A stretch of DNA of 64,000 bases from Poritiphilus sp965212595 (GCA_965212595.1 CBDBVE010000020.1:62001-126000), one strand, 5' to 3'. Positions 8,549 through 18,142 are shown, counted from the stretch's first letter. Notes: a model not told the origin generated them from the letters alone. Numbers and translations: made by a program.

Positions 8549-11500
8549 TTACGAAAAATCAAAAATCTTACTAGATATAATAAGATCTTCAGCCGGAGGT
8601 ATTTCGCCATTAAGATAGGTCCTAAAGTCAAATTCTGAATCCTTAGATAATACCAACAACTCAAAAAAGCCCTGGGTATCAGCCTGAAGAGAAGGATCTA
8701 ACTCTTGAGCCACTGCTATAAAAAGCTCTGTACTTAAGTAACGTGTGTAATCTCCCCTGGCTGCAATAATGCTAAACTTTGATCTTCTGTTAAAGGCATC
8801 GGTAATTAGACTACCAAATTCTTGTAGCCCTTTCAAAGCGGCATTGGGGCTCTTATCTGTTTTTTCTACAAAACCAGCAAGCAAGACCCCAGCTTTGATC
8901 GTGGACTCTATGATCTTTTGTTCTATACTGAACAACCTTTTTAGGTGCTCATTTTCCGGACTTTCCGGGGTGGCTGCCCGGTTTAAGATATCAGATACCT
9001 GTGCGGACGTCAAGGTGTCAAAGTCTTCAGCTAATTTCTTAAGTTTAGGATCGGGGTCGAAAAAGAGTCTGGCTTTAACTCTGCCAAGACCCCGGGCCAA
9101 ATTTAGAATGGTTTCTGTATCTCTCAAAGCTTCTAATAGCCCCTTCTTAGTGTTCCATTTCCAATGTCTCTTAAAGCGACCGTTTCGCACTATAAAATCA
9201 TCTTGCGCTGGTAAAGCTTCATAGGCCAAAATAGCATACAATTCGTCCCGTAGATTGGTTTTTTCAAAGACTTCTTCATTTTCAAAAAAGTATAGCGGGA
9301 GTACCTGTCGAAGTCTTCTCTGTATGGCCAACGAGACCCCATCATAATCTTCAGCTCTATCGGGTGCGCTAAACCAGGCGGCGCCTATCTCTGAGGGAAC
9401 ACGTAACTCTAAGCTAAGCATGGTAGTACCAAAATTGTTTTTGCCATTTCCTTCTATGGCGTCTATTTCGTCATCCATATCACGGATCCACTGGTCACTT
9501 GAGATCTTTGGAGTATTGCTGTCTATATCAAAAACTTTAGGTAGGTATATCCTAAAGAATGGTTCGATTACCTGTTCCAGGTGTTTGGTTCTGAACCTTT
9601 GTTTAGCCAGTTTAAAACTGTAGGATAATTTCAGAGATTTTTCTGTGAGTATTTTGTTCTCGCCTTTAATTTTACCTTTATAGAAGCCCTCAAGCGCAAG
9701 TTGACTAAGCTTTTTACTTCTCCTAATGGTATCTTCAGCTTCGAGTTCATACATTACCAGCCTACCATCCTCCTCCTGAATAAAGTTAGCACTTGTCATC
9801 GCTTTATTCATCTTTGCGAAATCCCGTTTCATAAACGGGAGGCTCAATGAAATGGTTTTACTTTTACTAATGCTGTGAGAAAGGGTGGCCTGCTGTAATA
9901 AAATAGCCTCACCGTGATCTTCAACCAATAGCCTACCATAATTTCCATTAACGGCCTCTTTAAATACTTCTTTGATCGCTGTGGCCCCAAGCTTAAAGCT
10001 CGCATCAATAAGCGCGCTGTTTTCCTTTTGCTTTTGAAAGCCAAGGGCAAAAGAGATACCGTATTCTCTCTGAAGTGCTTTCTTGGTTTTTTCAAAGATT
10101 ATCTTCGCCTTTTTTCGGAAGGTCTCAATAAAGCTGTTAATCTCTTTGAGTTTATCTAATACGAATTGGCCGTTTTCGGTAATAAGTTCAGAGAGTTTTG
10201 CCGACAATAATGGGCCTAAATCCTCTATTTTCTTTGTCTTGACGGCCTTTTTGATCTTATCTAAATGCAACTCTGCACTTATTTCTTTATGAAAGTGCTC
10301 AATTTGATCATCCAGATCAAGGATACCTGCAAGATTACCGGCTTTCTTTTGTACTTTATTAAATAATGTACTCTCTGTAATAGATTCTAAAATGTCATCT
10401 GTAGGAAGTATAGCAGTGAGCAGTTTGCCAAAGGCTGTTTTTTCATAACCCACTTTCTGCAGTTTCTCTTTTAGAAATTCCTGAACTTCTTTCTTGTCTT
10501 TATTAGCAATATCCTCAAACTCCCTGGAGAGTTCGGACAATTTAAAATCTTCTGAGCCTAGTACCTTATCATCTAAAAGTTTCCACAATGTAGAAGAGGC
10601 CTCATCCTCCAGATTGTCCCAGGCATCTAGAATCGTAATTAATTTCTCTCTCGCCTTCTCCACGGTGTCATCTACTGCATCAACTAATTTTTTCAATAAA
10701 TCTTCGGTAAGGCCGTTTACCTTCTCTTCCAGTTTTTCTGCATCGGTCCATTCTCTTATCGTATTAAAACTTTCAACTACCTGATTGTGATGCACTCCAA
10801 GAGTAGCTTTGAGCACATCATCTAGTGAAGTATCTTTAAAATCCTTTAAATCTCCTTTTACCGAAGAAGCCAGACTTAGCGCAAAGCTCCTGCCATTCTT
10901 TCTTTGTTTGAAAAGTTGATAGCGTACGTAAGCATCATTGGCCCCGCGTGATAAGGCCAAGGCATAGGTGCCAGAGTCATCAAAGCCCACACTCAATTGC
11001 GCTGCCAGTTTTGCATGTAAACCCACCGTTCCTTGCAAACCCTCCAGGTCCGATTCGAACAACCAATTAAAATCGTACCCTAATTGGGCGGCAAAACCTC
11101 CTCGTATGGAACCCGCCGATTCTGTGACGAGATATGTATTTGGGGCAATGTCTTTGGGTGAAGAAATATGGCCGGGAAGTTTTAGCTCGCTCATCGTTTC
11201 CCGGATGGCATCTTTAAGTCCGGTATTTGGGTCGATCCCTTTTATTACGGCCATTCTCTTAGCTAGTGAGCCGGAAAGCGATCCTTTGATAGAACCACTG
11301 TTCAGGATCCATTTCCCTTCAGCTCCGGCCTCCACCTCATATCCGGCAGAGAAAAGCACGAAGATCTTATCATCAGATTCGTCTGCAATGTTTACAGACA
11401 AACGGTCCTCTTCTATTAAATCTTTAAGCAATTCTGATACTTTTTCAAAGATTCCAATTCGCAGAAATGCCTTTGCTCCCCCCTGAATAGCAAGCTCTTT

Positions 11501-11713
11501 GGCTCCTTTAAATTGAAATGTTTTCTTATTTCCTGTGGCCATAACTTCGCCATTGCCAATTATGAGGGGGCCGTTTAGCAATAGGGTGTCAACAGCGGTA
11601 TTCTTGGCAATAGCCTTAAGAATTTTGGGCTCAAGATTGGAAGAAAACTCAATTCCAGTACTCAGGTTTTTATTGAACAATTCCTTGTTCTTAGAAAATC
11701 TAATGACTTCCAT
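8549..11713 (-). CDS. large protein of unknown function (1054 residues)
   Basis: I do not recognise this protein. It has no signal peptide or membrane segment, so it is probably cytoplasmic. Residues 1-250 are Gly/Ala/Ser-rich and probably beta-structured (IQGGAKAFLRIG, SGSIKGSLSGSLAKR, SIRGGFAAQLGYDF). Residues about 290-560 are strongly charged and helical with many Lys/Glu heptads (AREKLITILDAWD, FKLSELSREFEDIANKDKKE). The last 350 residues are mixed, with FFDPDPKLKKLAEDFDTL and a helical end. No nucleotide-binding loop or catalytic motif was seen. It stands alone, preceded by a 278-base gap. Composition resembles its neighbours, so recent transfer is not obvious. Confidence 0.7.
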   Translation of the reverse strand: MEVIRFSKNKELFNKNLSTGIEFSSNLEPKILKAIAKNTAVDTLLLNGPLIIGNGEVMATGNKKTFQFKGAKELAIQGGAKAFLRIGIFEKVSELLKDLIEEDRLSVNIADESDDKIFVLFSAGYEVEAGAEGKWILNSGSIKGSLSGSLAKRMAVIKGIDPNTGLKDAIRETMSELKLPGHISSPKDIAPNTYLVTESAGSIRGGFAAQLGYDFNWLFESDLEGLQGTVGLHAKLAAQLSVGFDDSGTYALALSRGANDAYVRYQLFKQRKNGRSFALSLASSVKGDLKDFKDTSLDDVLKATLGVHHNQVVESFNTIREWTDAEKLEEKVNGLTEDLLKKLVDAVDDTVEKAREKLITILDAWDNLEDEASSTLWKLLDDKVLGSEDFKLSELSREFEDIANKDKKEVQEFLKEKLQKVGYEKTAFGKLLTAILPTDDILESITESTLFNKVQKKAGNLAGILDLDDQIEHFHKEISAELHLDKIKKAVKTKKIEDLGPLLSAKLSELITENGQFVLDKLKEINSFIETFRKKAKIIFEKTKKALQREYGISFALGFQKQKENSALIDASFKLGATAIKEVFKEAVNGNYGRLLVEDHGEAILLQQATLSHSISKSKTISLSLPFMKRDFAKMNKAMTSANFIQEEDGRLVMYELEAEDTIRRSKKLSQLALEGFYKGKIKGENKILTEKSLKLSYSFKLAKQRFRTKHLEQVIEPFFRIYLPKVFDIDSNTPKISSDQWIRDMDDEIDAIEGNGKNNFGTTMLSLELRVPSEIGAAWFSAPDRAEDYDGVSLAIQRRLRQVLPLYFFENEEVFEKTNLRDELYAILAYEALPAQDDFIVRNGRFKRHWKWNTKKGLLEALRDTETILNLARGLGRVKARLFFDPDPKLKKLAEDFDTLTSAQVSDILNRAATPESPENEHLKRLFSIEQKIIESTIKAGVLLAGFVEKTDKSPNAALKGLQEFGSLITDAFNRRSKFSIIAARGDYTRYLSTELFIAVAQELDPSLQADTQGFFELLVLSKDSEFDFRTYLNGEIPPAEDLIISSKIFDFS

Positions 11714-11991
11714 CGCGTCAAATTTTGATTATGCTTTCAGTTATACGAATTGGCTTAGCGAATACACAGTTTTAGTGGTCAATAAAAGTAAACTGAAGCA
11801 GGTGTATACCCTGTTTTAAAAAGTTCACAAATTTGAACCAAAAGCTGAAAAATAAATCGGGGAAATTTCGCTCTTATAATGTAGCTATAAATATTAATTA
11901 TTTAATCATCCTAACCATAAAAAATTTATGGTTTGAATACAATTGCCAGTTTCGGTTTCAAGAAAGCCCTGGAAGCCCTTTTTGGTAAATT

Positions 11992-12426
11992 TTAGTCTTC
12001 GTTTTTTTGGCGTTCCACATAGGCCTCATAGGCGGCCTTACCTTCTTCTTCCCAGAAGCTGTCATACAACTTCCATTCAGAAATTCCGTTTTCATTGCAG
12101 CGCCGCTTAAGTCGTTTCTCAAAGCGTTTAGACCGCCCTTTTGATCTGCTTTTACTACCACCCCCCCCAAAGCCGCCGAAGAGGAGTTTGGCGAGAACAA
12201 CAATGCCAACGGCCTGCCAGAAAGTAACCACGCCCAGGCCAAAAATGCCCGGCATTAGCCAGTTCCACAACAACATCACCACATACCCAAATATAAGGGC
12301 AAGTAAAGCAATGCCTATGGCACCCAAAATCACCCAAAAGATCACTGTGACTACCTTTTTCACTTTTTGTTCAACACTTCTTTCTACATGTGCTTTGTAC
12401 CCATGCCTGTCTTTCATATTTTCCAT
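11992..12426 (-). CDS. two-helix membrane protein, partner of the adjacent ECF sigma factor
   Basis: 144 residues. Two hydrophobic segments (VVTVIFWVILGAIGIALLALIF and, after WNWLMPGIFGLG, TFWQAVGIVVLAKLLFGG), then a Gly-rich hinge (FGGGGSK) and a very basic tail (SRSKGRSKRFEKRLKRR) ending acidic. Its ATG overlaps the TAA of the sigma-factor gene by one base, so translation is probably coupled. The position suggests it modulates the sigma factor, but there is no classical anti-sigma zinc motif (HxxxCxxC), so calling it an anti-sigma factor is only inference. Confidence 0.65.
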   Translation of the reverse strand: MENMKDRHGYKAHVERSVEQKVKKVVTVIFWVILGAIGIALLALIFGYVVMLLWNWLMPGIFGLGVVTFWQAVGIVVLAKLLFGGFGGGGSKSRSKGRSKRFEKRLKRRCNENGISEWKLYDSFWEEEGKAAYEAYVERQKNED

Positions 12427-12968
12427 TACTCTTTATTTTTCTTTTTGTTTTCTAATTCTTTTAATAAAATATTAAGCGCCCGATGCCTCCGGGACATTAA
12501 AGTTCCCTCAGGGATTCCCGTTTCGATTGATAATTGCCTGTAACTTATATTCTCAAAGTCTACCGCCATAATTACTTCCTGGTATTCGGGTTTTAAATTC
12601 AATAGTGCTCGCTGCAGGATGATCTTAAGTTCATCGGCCCTGGCGTAGTTACCATCGCTATAAAACAGCTCTGCTAGTTGTGCTATTGCTCCTTCCATGC
12701 TTTCATCAAGGTCTAATCGCAGCTTTTTAGATCGCATGGTATCAATGATCCTGTTGCGTACGGAGCGATATACAAAACCTGCAATATTGTCAATCGGACT
12801 CAAATGGTCTGCTTTTGAGAAGAGGCTAAGTGCAACATCCTGGATTATATCCTCGGCATCGCGGTCTGTCGAATTACCAACTCTTGAATTCGCAAAGGCC
12901 TTTAGAGCTTGGTATTCCGCATCAAAAAAACGTATTAGTTTGTTATAATTCTCTGTCCTATCGGTCAT
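12426..12968 (-). CDS. ECF-type RNA polymerase sigma factor
   Basis: 180 residues. Region 2 is visible around DAEDIIQDVALSLF (residues 38-51) followed by FVYRSVRNRIIDTMRSKK, which contacts the -10 element and core. Region 4 has a helix-turn-helix in SYRQLSIETGIPEGTLMSRRHRAL (about residues 147-170). Size and order are those of extracytoplasmic-function sigma-70 factors. It forms a translationally coupled pair with the membrane protein downstream, which may sense the envelope signal. Confidence 0.85.
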   Translation of the reverse strand: MTDRTENYNKLIRFFDAEYQALKAFANSRVGNSTDRDAEDIIQDVALSLFSKADHLSPIDNIAGFVYRSVRNRIIDTMRSKKLRLDLDESMEGAIAQLAELFYSDGNYARADELKIILQRALLNLKPEYQEVIMAVDFENISYRQLSIETGIPEGTLMSRRHRALNILLKELENKKKNKE

Positions 12969-13133
12969 ATAATTGCCCTTTGATCAAAGCCCTTCATAGG
13001 TATAGACGAAGAATATGAAATCTATTGCATTTTTGATAACAATTGGGTGAAAATAATTCGAGACGCCTGGGAAAGTATTCGTTTGAATAGCTATTTTATT
13101 TGATCTAGAACAATCTGTCAACTACCAGGGTAT

Positions 13134-14387
13134 TTAGCCTTTAAGCTCTTCTCGCTTCTTTATGAGATAATCTCTTTCGAGCTCATTTGAAACTTTGAGG
13201 ATAGTTTTATCTAAATAGGCTATAGCTCTTGGAACATTGTTGGTATGCCTGTAGTACTCAGCAAAGCAGCCGTAATACAAATAGCCACGTTGCCGTAGTT
13301 CTTTTACATTGATCTCCTCCAGAATGTCCCGGGCCGCTTCATATTCTCCCAACTGCAAATGCACTACAGCGATGTTTAATTGGGCTCCCTCCGAAAACTG
13401 AAGCGCATTCAAACCTTTGTAATACTGAAGAATCTTCTGCCAGTTCGTGGCTTCAAAAGAAGGTGACGTTACGTGCTCCCAAGCGATGGCTGCTTCAAAG
13501 TGATATAGAGAGAAGGTTTCACTCTCTATTGCCCTTTGCATGGCGCTATTGCCAAGTGCGATCAAAGGTTCGGACCAGCTACTTCTATTCTGATGCCTTA
13601 GGTCAATGATTTCATTATCTGCACTCACCTTGCTTTCTAAACGTGAAGCATGGAAACACATTAAGGCAAACAATGCATAAAGTTTCCCTGATCTGAGCTT
13701 TTCTTTTTTCAAAAGAAGCTTACAAAGCCTTATCGCCTCGCCGCAAAGGTCTTTCCTTATAAGAATTTTTTGGTTGTTAGAATGAAAGCCTTCATTGAAG
13801 GTTAAATAGACAACTTCCATAACTCTGTTCATTCTTTTTGGTAATTCTTCTGGGCCTGGGAAATCAAATTTTATGGATTTTTCAATAATTTTTTTACGAG
13901 CTCTATTGAGTCGCTTGCTTATTGTGTCCTCGTTGATCAATAAGGCAGAAGCGATTTCTTTTGTGCTGAATCCTGAGATCGTTTTTAAGGCAAATGCGAT
14001 TTGCTCCCTGGGGTGCAAGCTCGGATGGCAGGCAACAAAAATCATCTGTAGCTGACTGTCTTCAATTTCGTGATCCAAAAACAGTTCGTTGAACTGAATG
14101 GTAGACGGACCGCTTTTAATTTTTTCGAATCTTTTCTGTGTATTCTTAATCTGGCGTAATAGATCAATAGCCCTGTTTTTTGCTGCTCTCGTTAGCCAGG
14201 CCTCCGGGTTGTCAGGAATTTGGTTTCTCCACTTCAGCAAAGCTTGCGCAAAGGTGTCCTGAATGGCGTCTTCAATGAGCTCAATATTGGAAAGGCCAAA
14301 AATTCGCGTTAAAATAGAAACCATCTTCCCATAGTGATGTCTGAAAAGATGGTCTACAATTTTTGGATTCATTTCATTACTGCTCAA
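13134..14387 (-). CDS. ECF42-type RNA polymerase sigma factor with C-terminal TPR-like extension
   Basis: 417 residues, more than twice a normal ECF factor. Region 2 (IEDAIQDTFAQALLKW, then AWLTRAAKNRAIDLLR) and region 4 (FSTKEIASALLINEDTISKRLNRARKKI) occupy the first 170 residues. The remainder is the DUF6596-type/TPR-like helical extension (FNEGFHSN, RSSWSEPLIALGN, AIAWEHVTSPS). In characterised ECF42 factors this extension is needed for activity and replaces an anti-sigma factor. Known ECF42 genes sit beside DGPF (YCII) genes; here the partner is immediately upstream with an 11-base overlap, which fully fits the family. Confidence 0.9.
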   Translation of the reverse strand: MSSNEMNPKIVDHLFRHHYGKMVSILTRIFGLSNIELIEDAIQDTFAQALLKWRNQIPDNPEAWLTRAAKNRAIDLLRQIKNTQKRFEKIKSGPSTIQFNELFLDHEIEDSQLQMIFVACHPSLHPREQIAFALKTISGFSTKEIASALLINEDTISKRLNRARKKIIEKSIKFDFPGPEELPKRMNRVMEVVYLTFNEGFHSNNQKILIRKDLCGEAIRLCKLLLKKEKLRSGKLYALFALMCFHASRLESKVSADNEIIDLRHQNRSSWSEPLIALGNSAMQRAIESETFSLYHFEAAIAWEHVTSPSFEATNWQKILQYYKGLNALQFSEGAQLNIAVVHLQLGEYEAARDILEEINVKELRQRGYLYYGCFAEYYRHTNNVPRAIAYLDKTILKVSNELERDYLIKKREELKG

Positions 14388-14724
14388 ATACCATAACCTC
14401 TCTGATTTCTACCGCGCCACCCAGGTCGTAATCCGGGTAATCCTGTGCCACTTCTACCACGCTATCGGCATTTTCTGCCTGTATGATATAATACCCCCCA
14501 ACTAACTCCTTACTCTCAACGAAAGGGCCGTCAGAAACCGTTCTTTCGGGTCCCACTACTCTCTTGGCTGTTGGTACCAGAGCATTTCCTCCTTTCAGGA
14601 TCCCTGAAGCTTCCATTTTACTATTCCAAGCCCACCATTTACCCATCCTGGCTTGCAGTTCTTCAGGTGACAAGCCTAATTCGGCATAATCGGCACCGAT
14701 AAAAATCATCATAAAATCTTTCAT
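14377..14724 (-). CDS. YCII-related (DGPF) protein
   Basis: 115 residues. The diagnostic DGPF motif is in SDGPFVESKELVGGYYII (residues about 65-82), followed by the acidic C-terminal strand VEIREVMVFEQ. The fold is a small ferredoxin-like dimer; the biochemical role of the family is not settled. It overlaps the start of the ECF42 sigma gene and is its usual genomic partner and transcriptional target in other bacteria. Confidence 0.9.
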   Translation of the reverse strand: MKDFMMIFIGADYAELGLSPEELQARMGKWWAWNSKMEASGILKGGNALVPTAKRVVGPERTVSDGPFVESKELVGGYYIIQAENADSVVEVAQDYPDYDLGGAVEIREVMVFEQ

Positions 14725-14866
14725 TTTTACTTATTTTTTAGGTTAATATCTATTTTCAACCCTATAACGAAGCTGAAGTGGAGGTTTAGGACAAATTATT
14801 AAAATTAGTCATCTCTTCACCAATCATTTATAATAGTTTAACTTTTTTTGGTAACAGATCTGTGAT

Positions 14867-15241
14867 ATGGAAGATATCTCGCTACATTTAGGAAACTACT
14901 TCTTCTACATCTTTCATTCGCTATTAATCGTCTTTAATTTGTTTGGATGGGTGTATCGTAGAACCAGGAAACTAAACTTAATCACCCTGCTTGCCACATT
15001 TTTCTCCTGGGCTTTACTTGGTATTTGGAAGGGTTGGGGTTATTGTTTTTTAACCGATTGGCATTATCGGATTCTAAGGCAGTTAGGGGAGACAGATTTA
15101 CCAGCCAGCTACATTGGTTTTCTGGTTCTAAAGCTGACGGGCTGGTTGCCAAATACAAGCTTGGTAAACACCCTGACTTTGGGTTTAGCAGTGTTGGCTT
15201 TATGCTGTTCTCTTTGGACGAATTTTAGGCCCGGTAATTAG
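14867..15241 (+). CDS. DUF2784-like small membrane protein
   Basis: 124 residues with four hydrophobic segments. The order is a first helix with HSLLIVFNLFGWVYRR, a second starting at LITLLATFFSWALLGIW, then GWGYCFLTDWHYRIL, matching the DUF2784 pattern (Gly-Trp-Gly-x-Cys followed by an L-x-D-W-H-x-R loop). Function unknown. It begins a run of small plus-strand genes (14.9-17.2 kb) that includes a heme-binding-like protein and a regulator. Confidence 0.65.
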   Translation: MEDISLHLGNYFFYIFHSLLIVFNLFGWVYRRTRKLNLITLLATFFSWALLGIWKGWGYCFLTDWHYRILRQLGETDLPASYIGFLVLKLTGWLPNTSLVNTLTLGLAVLALCCSLWTNFRPGN

Positions 15242-15309
15242 GATGTTTGGTTGCATACTTTTGCATTTCTTTATGAGAGGCCAAACCAATAATATTGTAC
15301 CTTATTCCT

Positions 15310-15732
15310 ATGCCACAACTAGAAAAAATTGGGTATGCCATTGTTCTTTCAGGTATTGTACTGCTAGTCTTTACCTGCCATGAAAGAAAGGCTCCAACCG
15401 TGGTACAGGAAGCCACTGAGATGCTGGCTGAGAAGCCAAATCCAATGACTAAAAATAATCCTGAATATTCTAAAATTTCTGAGACCACACGGGTCGCCTT
15501 AATTGAGCCCTGCGGCAGCTGCCATCAGAGTAGCCTAGATACGCATAAGGCGGGTGCAATAGCCATATTCGACCTTGATCAGGGTGAGCAATGGCACCTT
15601 AATCTAAAGCAGGGAAACCTGGAAGGCTTGTTAGGACGTACGAAGTCTAACAGTGCTATCTCCGAAGAGGAATATGCCGCAATCGAAGAATTTGTTGCAC
15701 AAAAGCGTGCTGAATTAAGCTTACTCAATTGA
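15310..15732 (+). CDS. exported protein with a single heme c-binding motif (CxxCH)
   Basis: 140 residues from the ATG at 15310; an in-frame TTG five codons earlier is less likely. The N-terminus is a hydrophobic segment ending in LVFTC, which could be a lipobox. A CGSCH motif lies mid-protein in a context (EPCGSCHQSSL) typical of cytochrome-c-like or Haem_bd proteins, and the final 50 residues are helical and charged (ISEEEYAAIEEFVAQKR). A distal methionine ligand is not obvious. A role in periplasmic electron transfer or redox sensing is inferred. Confidence 0.65.
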   Translation: MPQLEKIGYAIVLSGIVLLVFTCHERKAPTVVQEATEMLAEKPNPMTKNNPEYSKISETTRVALIEPCGSCHQSSLDTHKAGAIAIFDLDQGEQWHLNLKQGNLEGLLGRTKSNSAISEEEYAAIEEFVAQKRAELSLLN

Positions 15733-15807
15733 TTTTCTTAGAGTTCTTTTAGCAACTTTGAATATTGTATCCAGAATACTTAAATTAGACCAATCCATTG
15801 CCTATAT

Positions 15808-16206
15808 ATGAGAAAAACCATTGTTATCTTCGGGAGTCTCTCGGCTATTATTTTTGTGCTGTTTGAACTAAACAAATTGTCACTTTGGAGATCAGAATTG
15901 GCAGGGAATGCTTTTGTGATCCTTTCAGGTCTGGCATTTATTGGAATTGGTTTTTTAATCAATACCTTTTTGCAAAAGAAACAGTCAAGGTCTAATCGCC
16001 CCGGCCCAAAAGCTAGCGGCTTAACAAAGCAGGAACATCAGGTTTTGTTGCTTATGACAGATGGCTTGTCTAACAATGAAATTGCCGAACGTCTGTTTAT
16101 AGCGGAAAGCACCGTTAAAACCCATGTTTCAAGAATTCTGTCGAAATTAAAAGCAAGACGGAGAACAGAGGCCATTAAAATCGGAAGAGACCTTGATATT
16201 ATCTAA
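15808..16206 (+). CDS. membrane-tethered LuxR/GerE-type transcriptional regulator
   Basis: 132 residues. Two hydrophobic helices occupy residues 4-21 and 32-53, then a basic linker, then a complete LuxR/GerE helix-turn-helix: LTKQEHQVLLLMTDGLSNNEI and FIAESTVKTHVSRILSKL. There is no receiver or autoinducer domain, so the DNA-binding domain is held at the membrane and the two helices are the only sensor visible. It may control the neighbouring small membrane-protein genes, which is inferred from position only. Confidence 0.8.
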   Translation: MRKTIVIFGSLSAIIFVLFELNKLSLWRSELAGNAFVILSGLAFIGIGFLINTFLQKKQSRSNRPGPKASGLTKQEHQVLLLMTDGLSNNEIAERLFIAESTVKTHVSRILSKLKARRRTEAIKIGRDLDII

Positions 16207-16327
16207 GACATAGATTTCATCCTACTTTAGTTGTAATTTTTAGCTTTTGTCAAATATCCTACTTTAGGGGGATGTTTCTCAGTCTGGAAACGGCTATACT
16301 TGCCTCAATAACAAAAGATAAAATATT

Positions 16328-16825
16328 ATGAAAAATTACGTTGTTAGGTATGGTGTATTTGGGGGAGTACTTTCAATTGCTCTCGGACTAATCAATTGGT
16401 TTACGGTTGCCCAGGCATATGGCCCGGCCAGCTCGCAGGTATTGGGCTATTTGTCTATCATTCTTTCTCTGATGTGCGTTCCATTGGGGATCAAATATTT
16501 TAGGGACAAGCTCAATAATGGAAAGGTTTCTTTCGGTAAAGGACTTAAAATTGGGCTAGGAATTAGCCTGGTAGCATCCCTGATAAATTTTCTGTACGGG
16601 ATGCTTTTCTTTGTGTTTGCCGGGGAAAGTTTTCAGGAATGGAACAAACAAGGGCTATCAGAAACCGAGCTGAAAGCCTTACAGATGCAGATGGAACAGA
16701 CTCCCGATTTTATTTTGACACCCTGGTTTCAAGGGCTTGTTTTGGGAGTGAGCGTTTTCTTGATTGGACTGGTAATAAGCCTAATCAGTTCACTAATTTT
16801 AAAGCATTCTACAACTAACCGATAA
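16328..16825 (+). CDS. DUF4199 membrane protein
   Basis: 165 residues with four hydrophobic segments and the DUF4199 features: YGVFGGVLSIALGLINW at the start, a polar GKVSFGKGLKIGLGIS loop before helix 3, a polar extracytoplasmic loop with the Glu/Gln-rich ELKALQMQMEQTP, and a terminal helix. The family is widespread in Bacteroidota and uncharacterised. The stop is 10 bases before the next gene, so the two are likely co-transcribed. Confidence 0.8.
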   Translation: MKNYVVRYGVFGGVLSIALGLINWFTVAQAYGPASSQVLGYLSIILSLMCVPLGIKYFRDKLNNGKVSFGKGLKIGLGISLVASLINFLYGMLFFVFAGESFQEWNKQGLSETELKALQMQMEQTPDFILTPWFQGLVLGVSVFLIGLVISLISSLILKHSTTNR

Positions 16826-16835
16826 AATTGTAAAG

Positions 16836-17177
16836 ATGGATTTAAAGGAATTGGTAAGGACCTGGTTTGAAAAATGGGAAAAAGGAGATTATCAGAATAT
16901 TCCCATCACCGAAAACTTTAAACACAGCAGCCCGTTTGGTACTATAGAAGGTAAAAAGACCTATTTAGACCTGGTTGCAGCGAATAAAGACAAATTCCTG
17001 AATCATCGTTTTGAAATTCGCGATGAAATATACCATGAAAACAAGGCCTGTGTAAGGTACCTCGCGATTCATGGCGAAGATTCATATGAAGTCAGTGAAT
17101 GGTACTATCCCAAAGACGGACTCATCGAAAAAATCATCGCTAATTTTCATGCCGGGCCCAAACCCGGTTTCGGATAG
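16836..17177 (+). CDS. SnoaL/NTF2-like protein
   Basis: 113 residues, no signal peptide. The pattern is the NTF2 cone fold: a first helix LVRTWFEKWEKGDY, then FKHSSPFGTIEGKKTYLDLV, then strands ending in WYYPKDGLIEKIIANFHAG. Proteins of this fold bind or transform small hydrophobic ligands. It follows the DUF4199 gene by 10 bases. Function cannot be narrowed. Confidence 0.75.
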   Translation: MDLKELVRTWFEKWEKGDYQNIPITENFKHSSPFGTIEGKKTYLDLVAANKDKFLNHRFEIRDEIYHENKACVRYLAIHGEDSYEVSEWYYPKDGLIEKIIANFHAGPKPGFG

Positions 17178-17237
17178 TCCTGAAAGCAACCCTTATTGCG
17201 AACTGAGGCCAACTCAAAAGCTGAATCCTCAAAAGTA

Positions 17238-18059
17238 CTACCTGGTTATCAGTACCGGAATGTCTAGTTTCTGAACCATTTTTCCAATCTGGTTGCCTTT
17301 AGCCCTGCTGAAATTTTTTCGGCTGTTTTTAGGGCCAGGAATACAGAGTAGCTGGGTATTTGTCTTTGAAACATAGGATATTAGTCCGCCAAAAGCATTG
17401 TCGTTTTCGGAAAATACATAAGAAACCATCTTGCTCTCAGCAGAAGTGTGCTCCTCGCTTTTTTGGGCGTTCTTACTTTTTCCCATGCTGAACATTTTTA
17501 CAGGTTTCTGATTTTTCTCCCTAAGTTCTGATATAATCTCAAAACCATCGTCCAAAACATCCTGTCCGTAAACGCCAAGTGAAATGTCGGTAAATGAGTG
17601 GAATTTCTTGTCATCACCCCCTATTAAAAGGTTTACATCACTATTTTTAAGCAAAAACTCGGTAATACCTTCCCGTAGAAAATTATCCCACTTTGGCTTG
17701 CGTTTTCCAAGTACAACAATATCGGGTTTTAAGAAATCTATACGTTCTTTGATGGTGGTTTTAATGTTGCCATATCCAATGGCATAGGAAATTGGTATCC
17801 CGGCTTTTTGCTCAATGGATCTTTTTAGGCTTTCCAGTTTTTTCTTACTGGAATTATAATCCTTGTGAATAGTACGCATCGCAGAAAGTTGGTTTTCCTG
17901 CTTTACCACATCTGTTGGAGCTTTTGCATGAAATACTTCAACATTTCCTCCAATGACCTTTGCCAACTGCGCGGCGTTCATCAAAGTGTTGTCTGAGGCT
18001 TTGGTAAGATCTGTAAGTACTAATAATTGGTATTTAGCATTAGAAGTTCCGGTATTCAT
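17238..18059 (-). CDS. universal stress protein (UspA family), tandem-domain form
   Basis: 273 residues from the ATG at 18057-18059; an in-frame TTG 27 bases upstream gives a less likely N-terminus. The first domain begins YQLLVLTDLTKASDNTLMNAA and contains a nucleotide-binding-like region (DIVVLGKRKPKWDNFLREGITEFLL, positions about 125-150). A second, shorter domain ends in LDIPVLITR. Usp proteins respond to starvation and stress in the cytoplasm. It is convergent with the NTF2-like gene. Confidence 0.75.
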   Translation of the reverse strand: MNTGTSNAKYQLLVLTDLTKASDNTLMNAAQLAKVIGGNVEVFHAKAPTDVVKQENQLSAMRTIHKDYNSSKKKLESLKRSIEQKAGIPISYAIGYGNIKTTIKERIDFLKPDIVVLGKRKPKWDNFLREGITEFLLKNSDVNLLIGGDDKKFHSFTDISLGVYGQDVLDDGFEIISELREKNQKPVKMFSMGKSKNAQKSEEHTSAESKMVSYVFSENDNAFGGLISYVSKTNTQLLCIPGPKNSRKNFSRAKGNQIGKMVQKLDIPVLITR

Positions 18060-18142
18060 AGCGCTGATTTTTTTTAGGTTATACAAATTAATACTAATTA
18101 ATAGGTGTTGCGCCTAAAAATAATACTAAAACTTTTATCTTC

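Noticed and set aside
10968..11486. Open frame of 172 codons on the plus strand inside the 1054-residue gene
   Set aside because: Antisense shadow of a real gene; composition (Ser/Pro-rich) and lack of motif or start context argue against it. Other antisense frames in this gene were rejected for the same reason.
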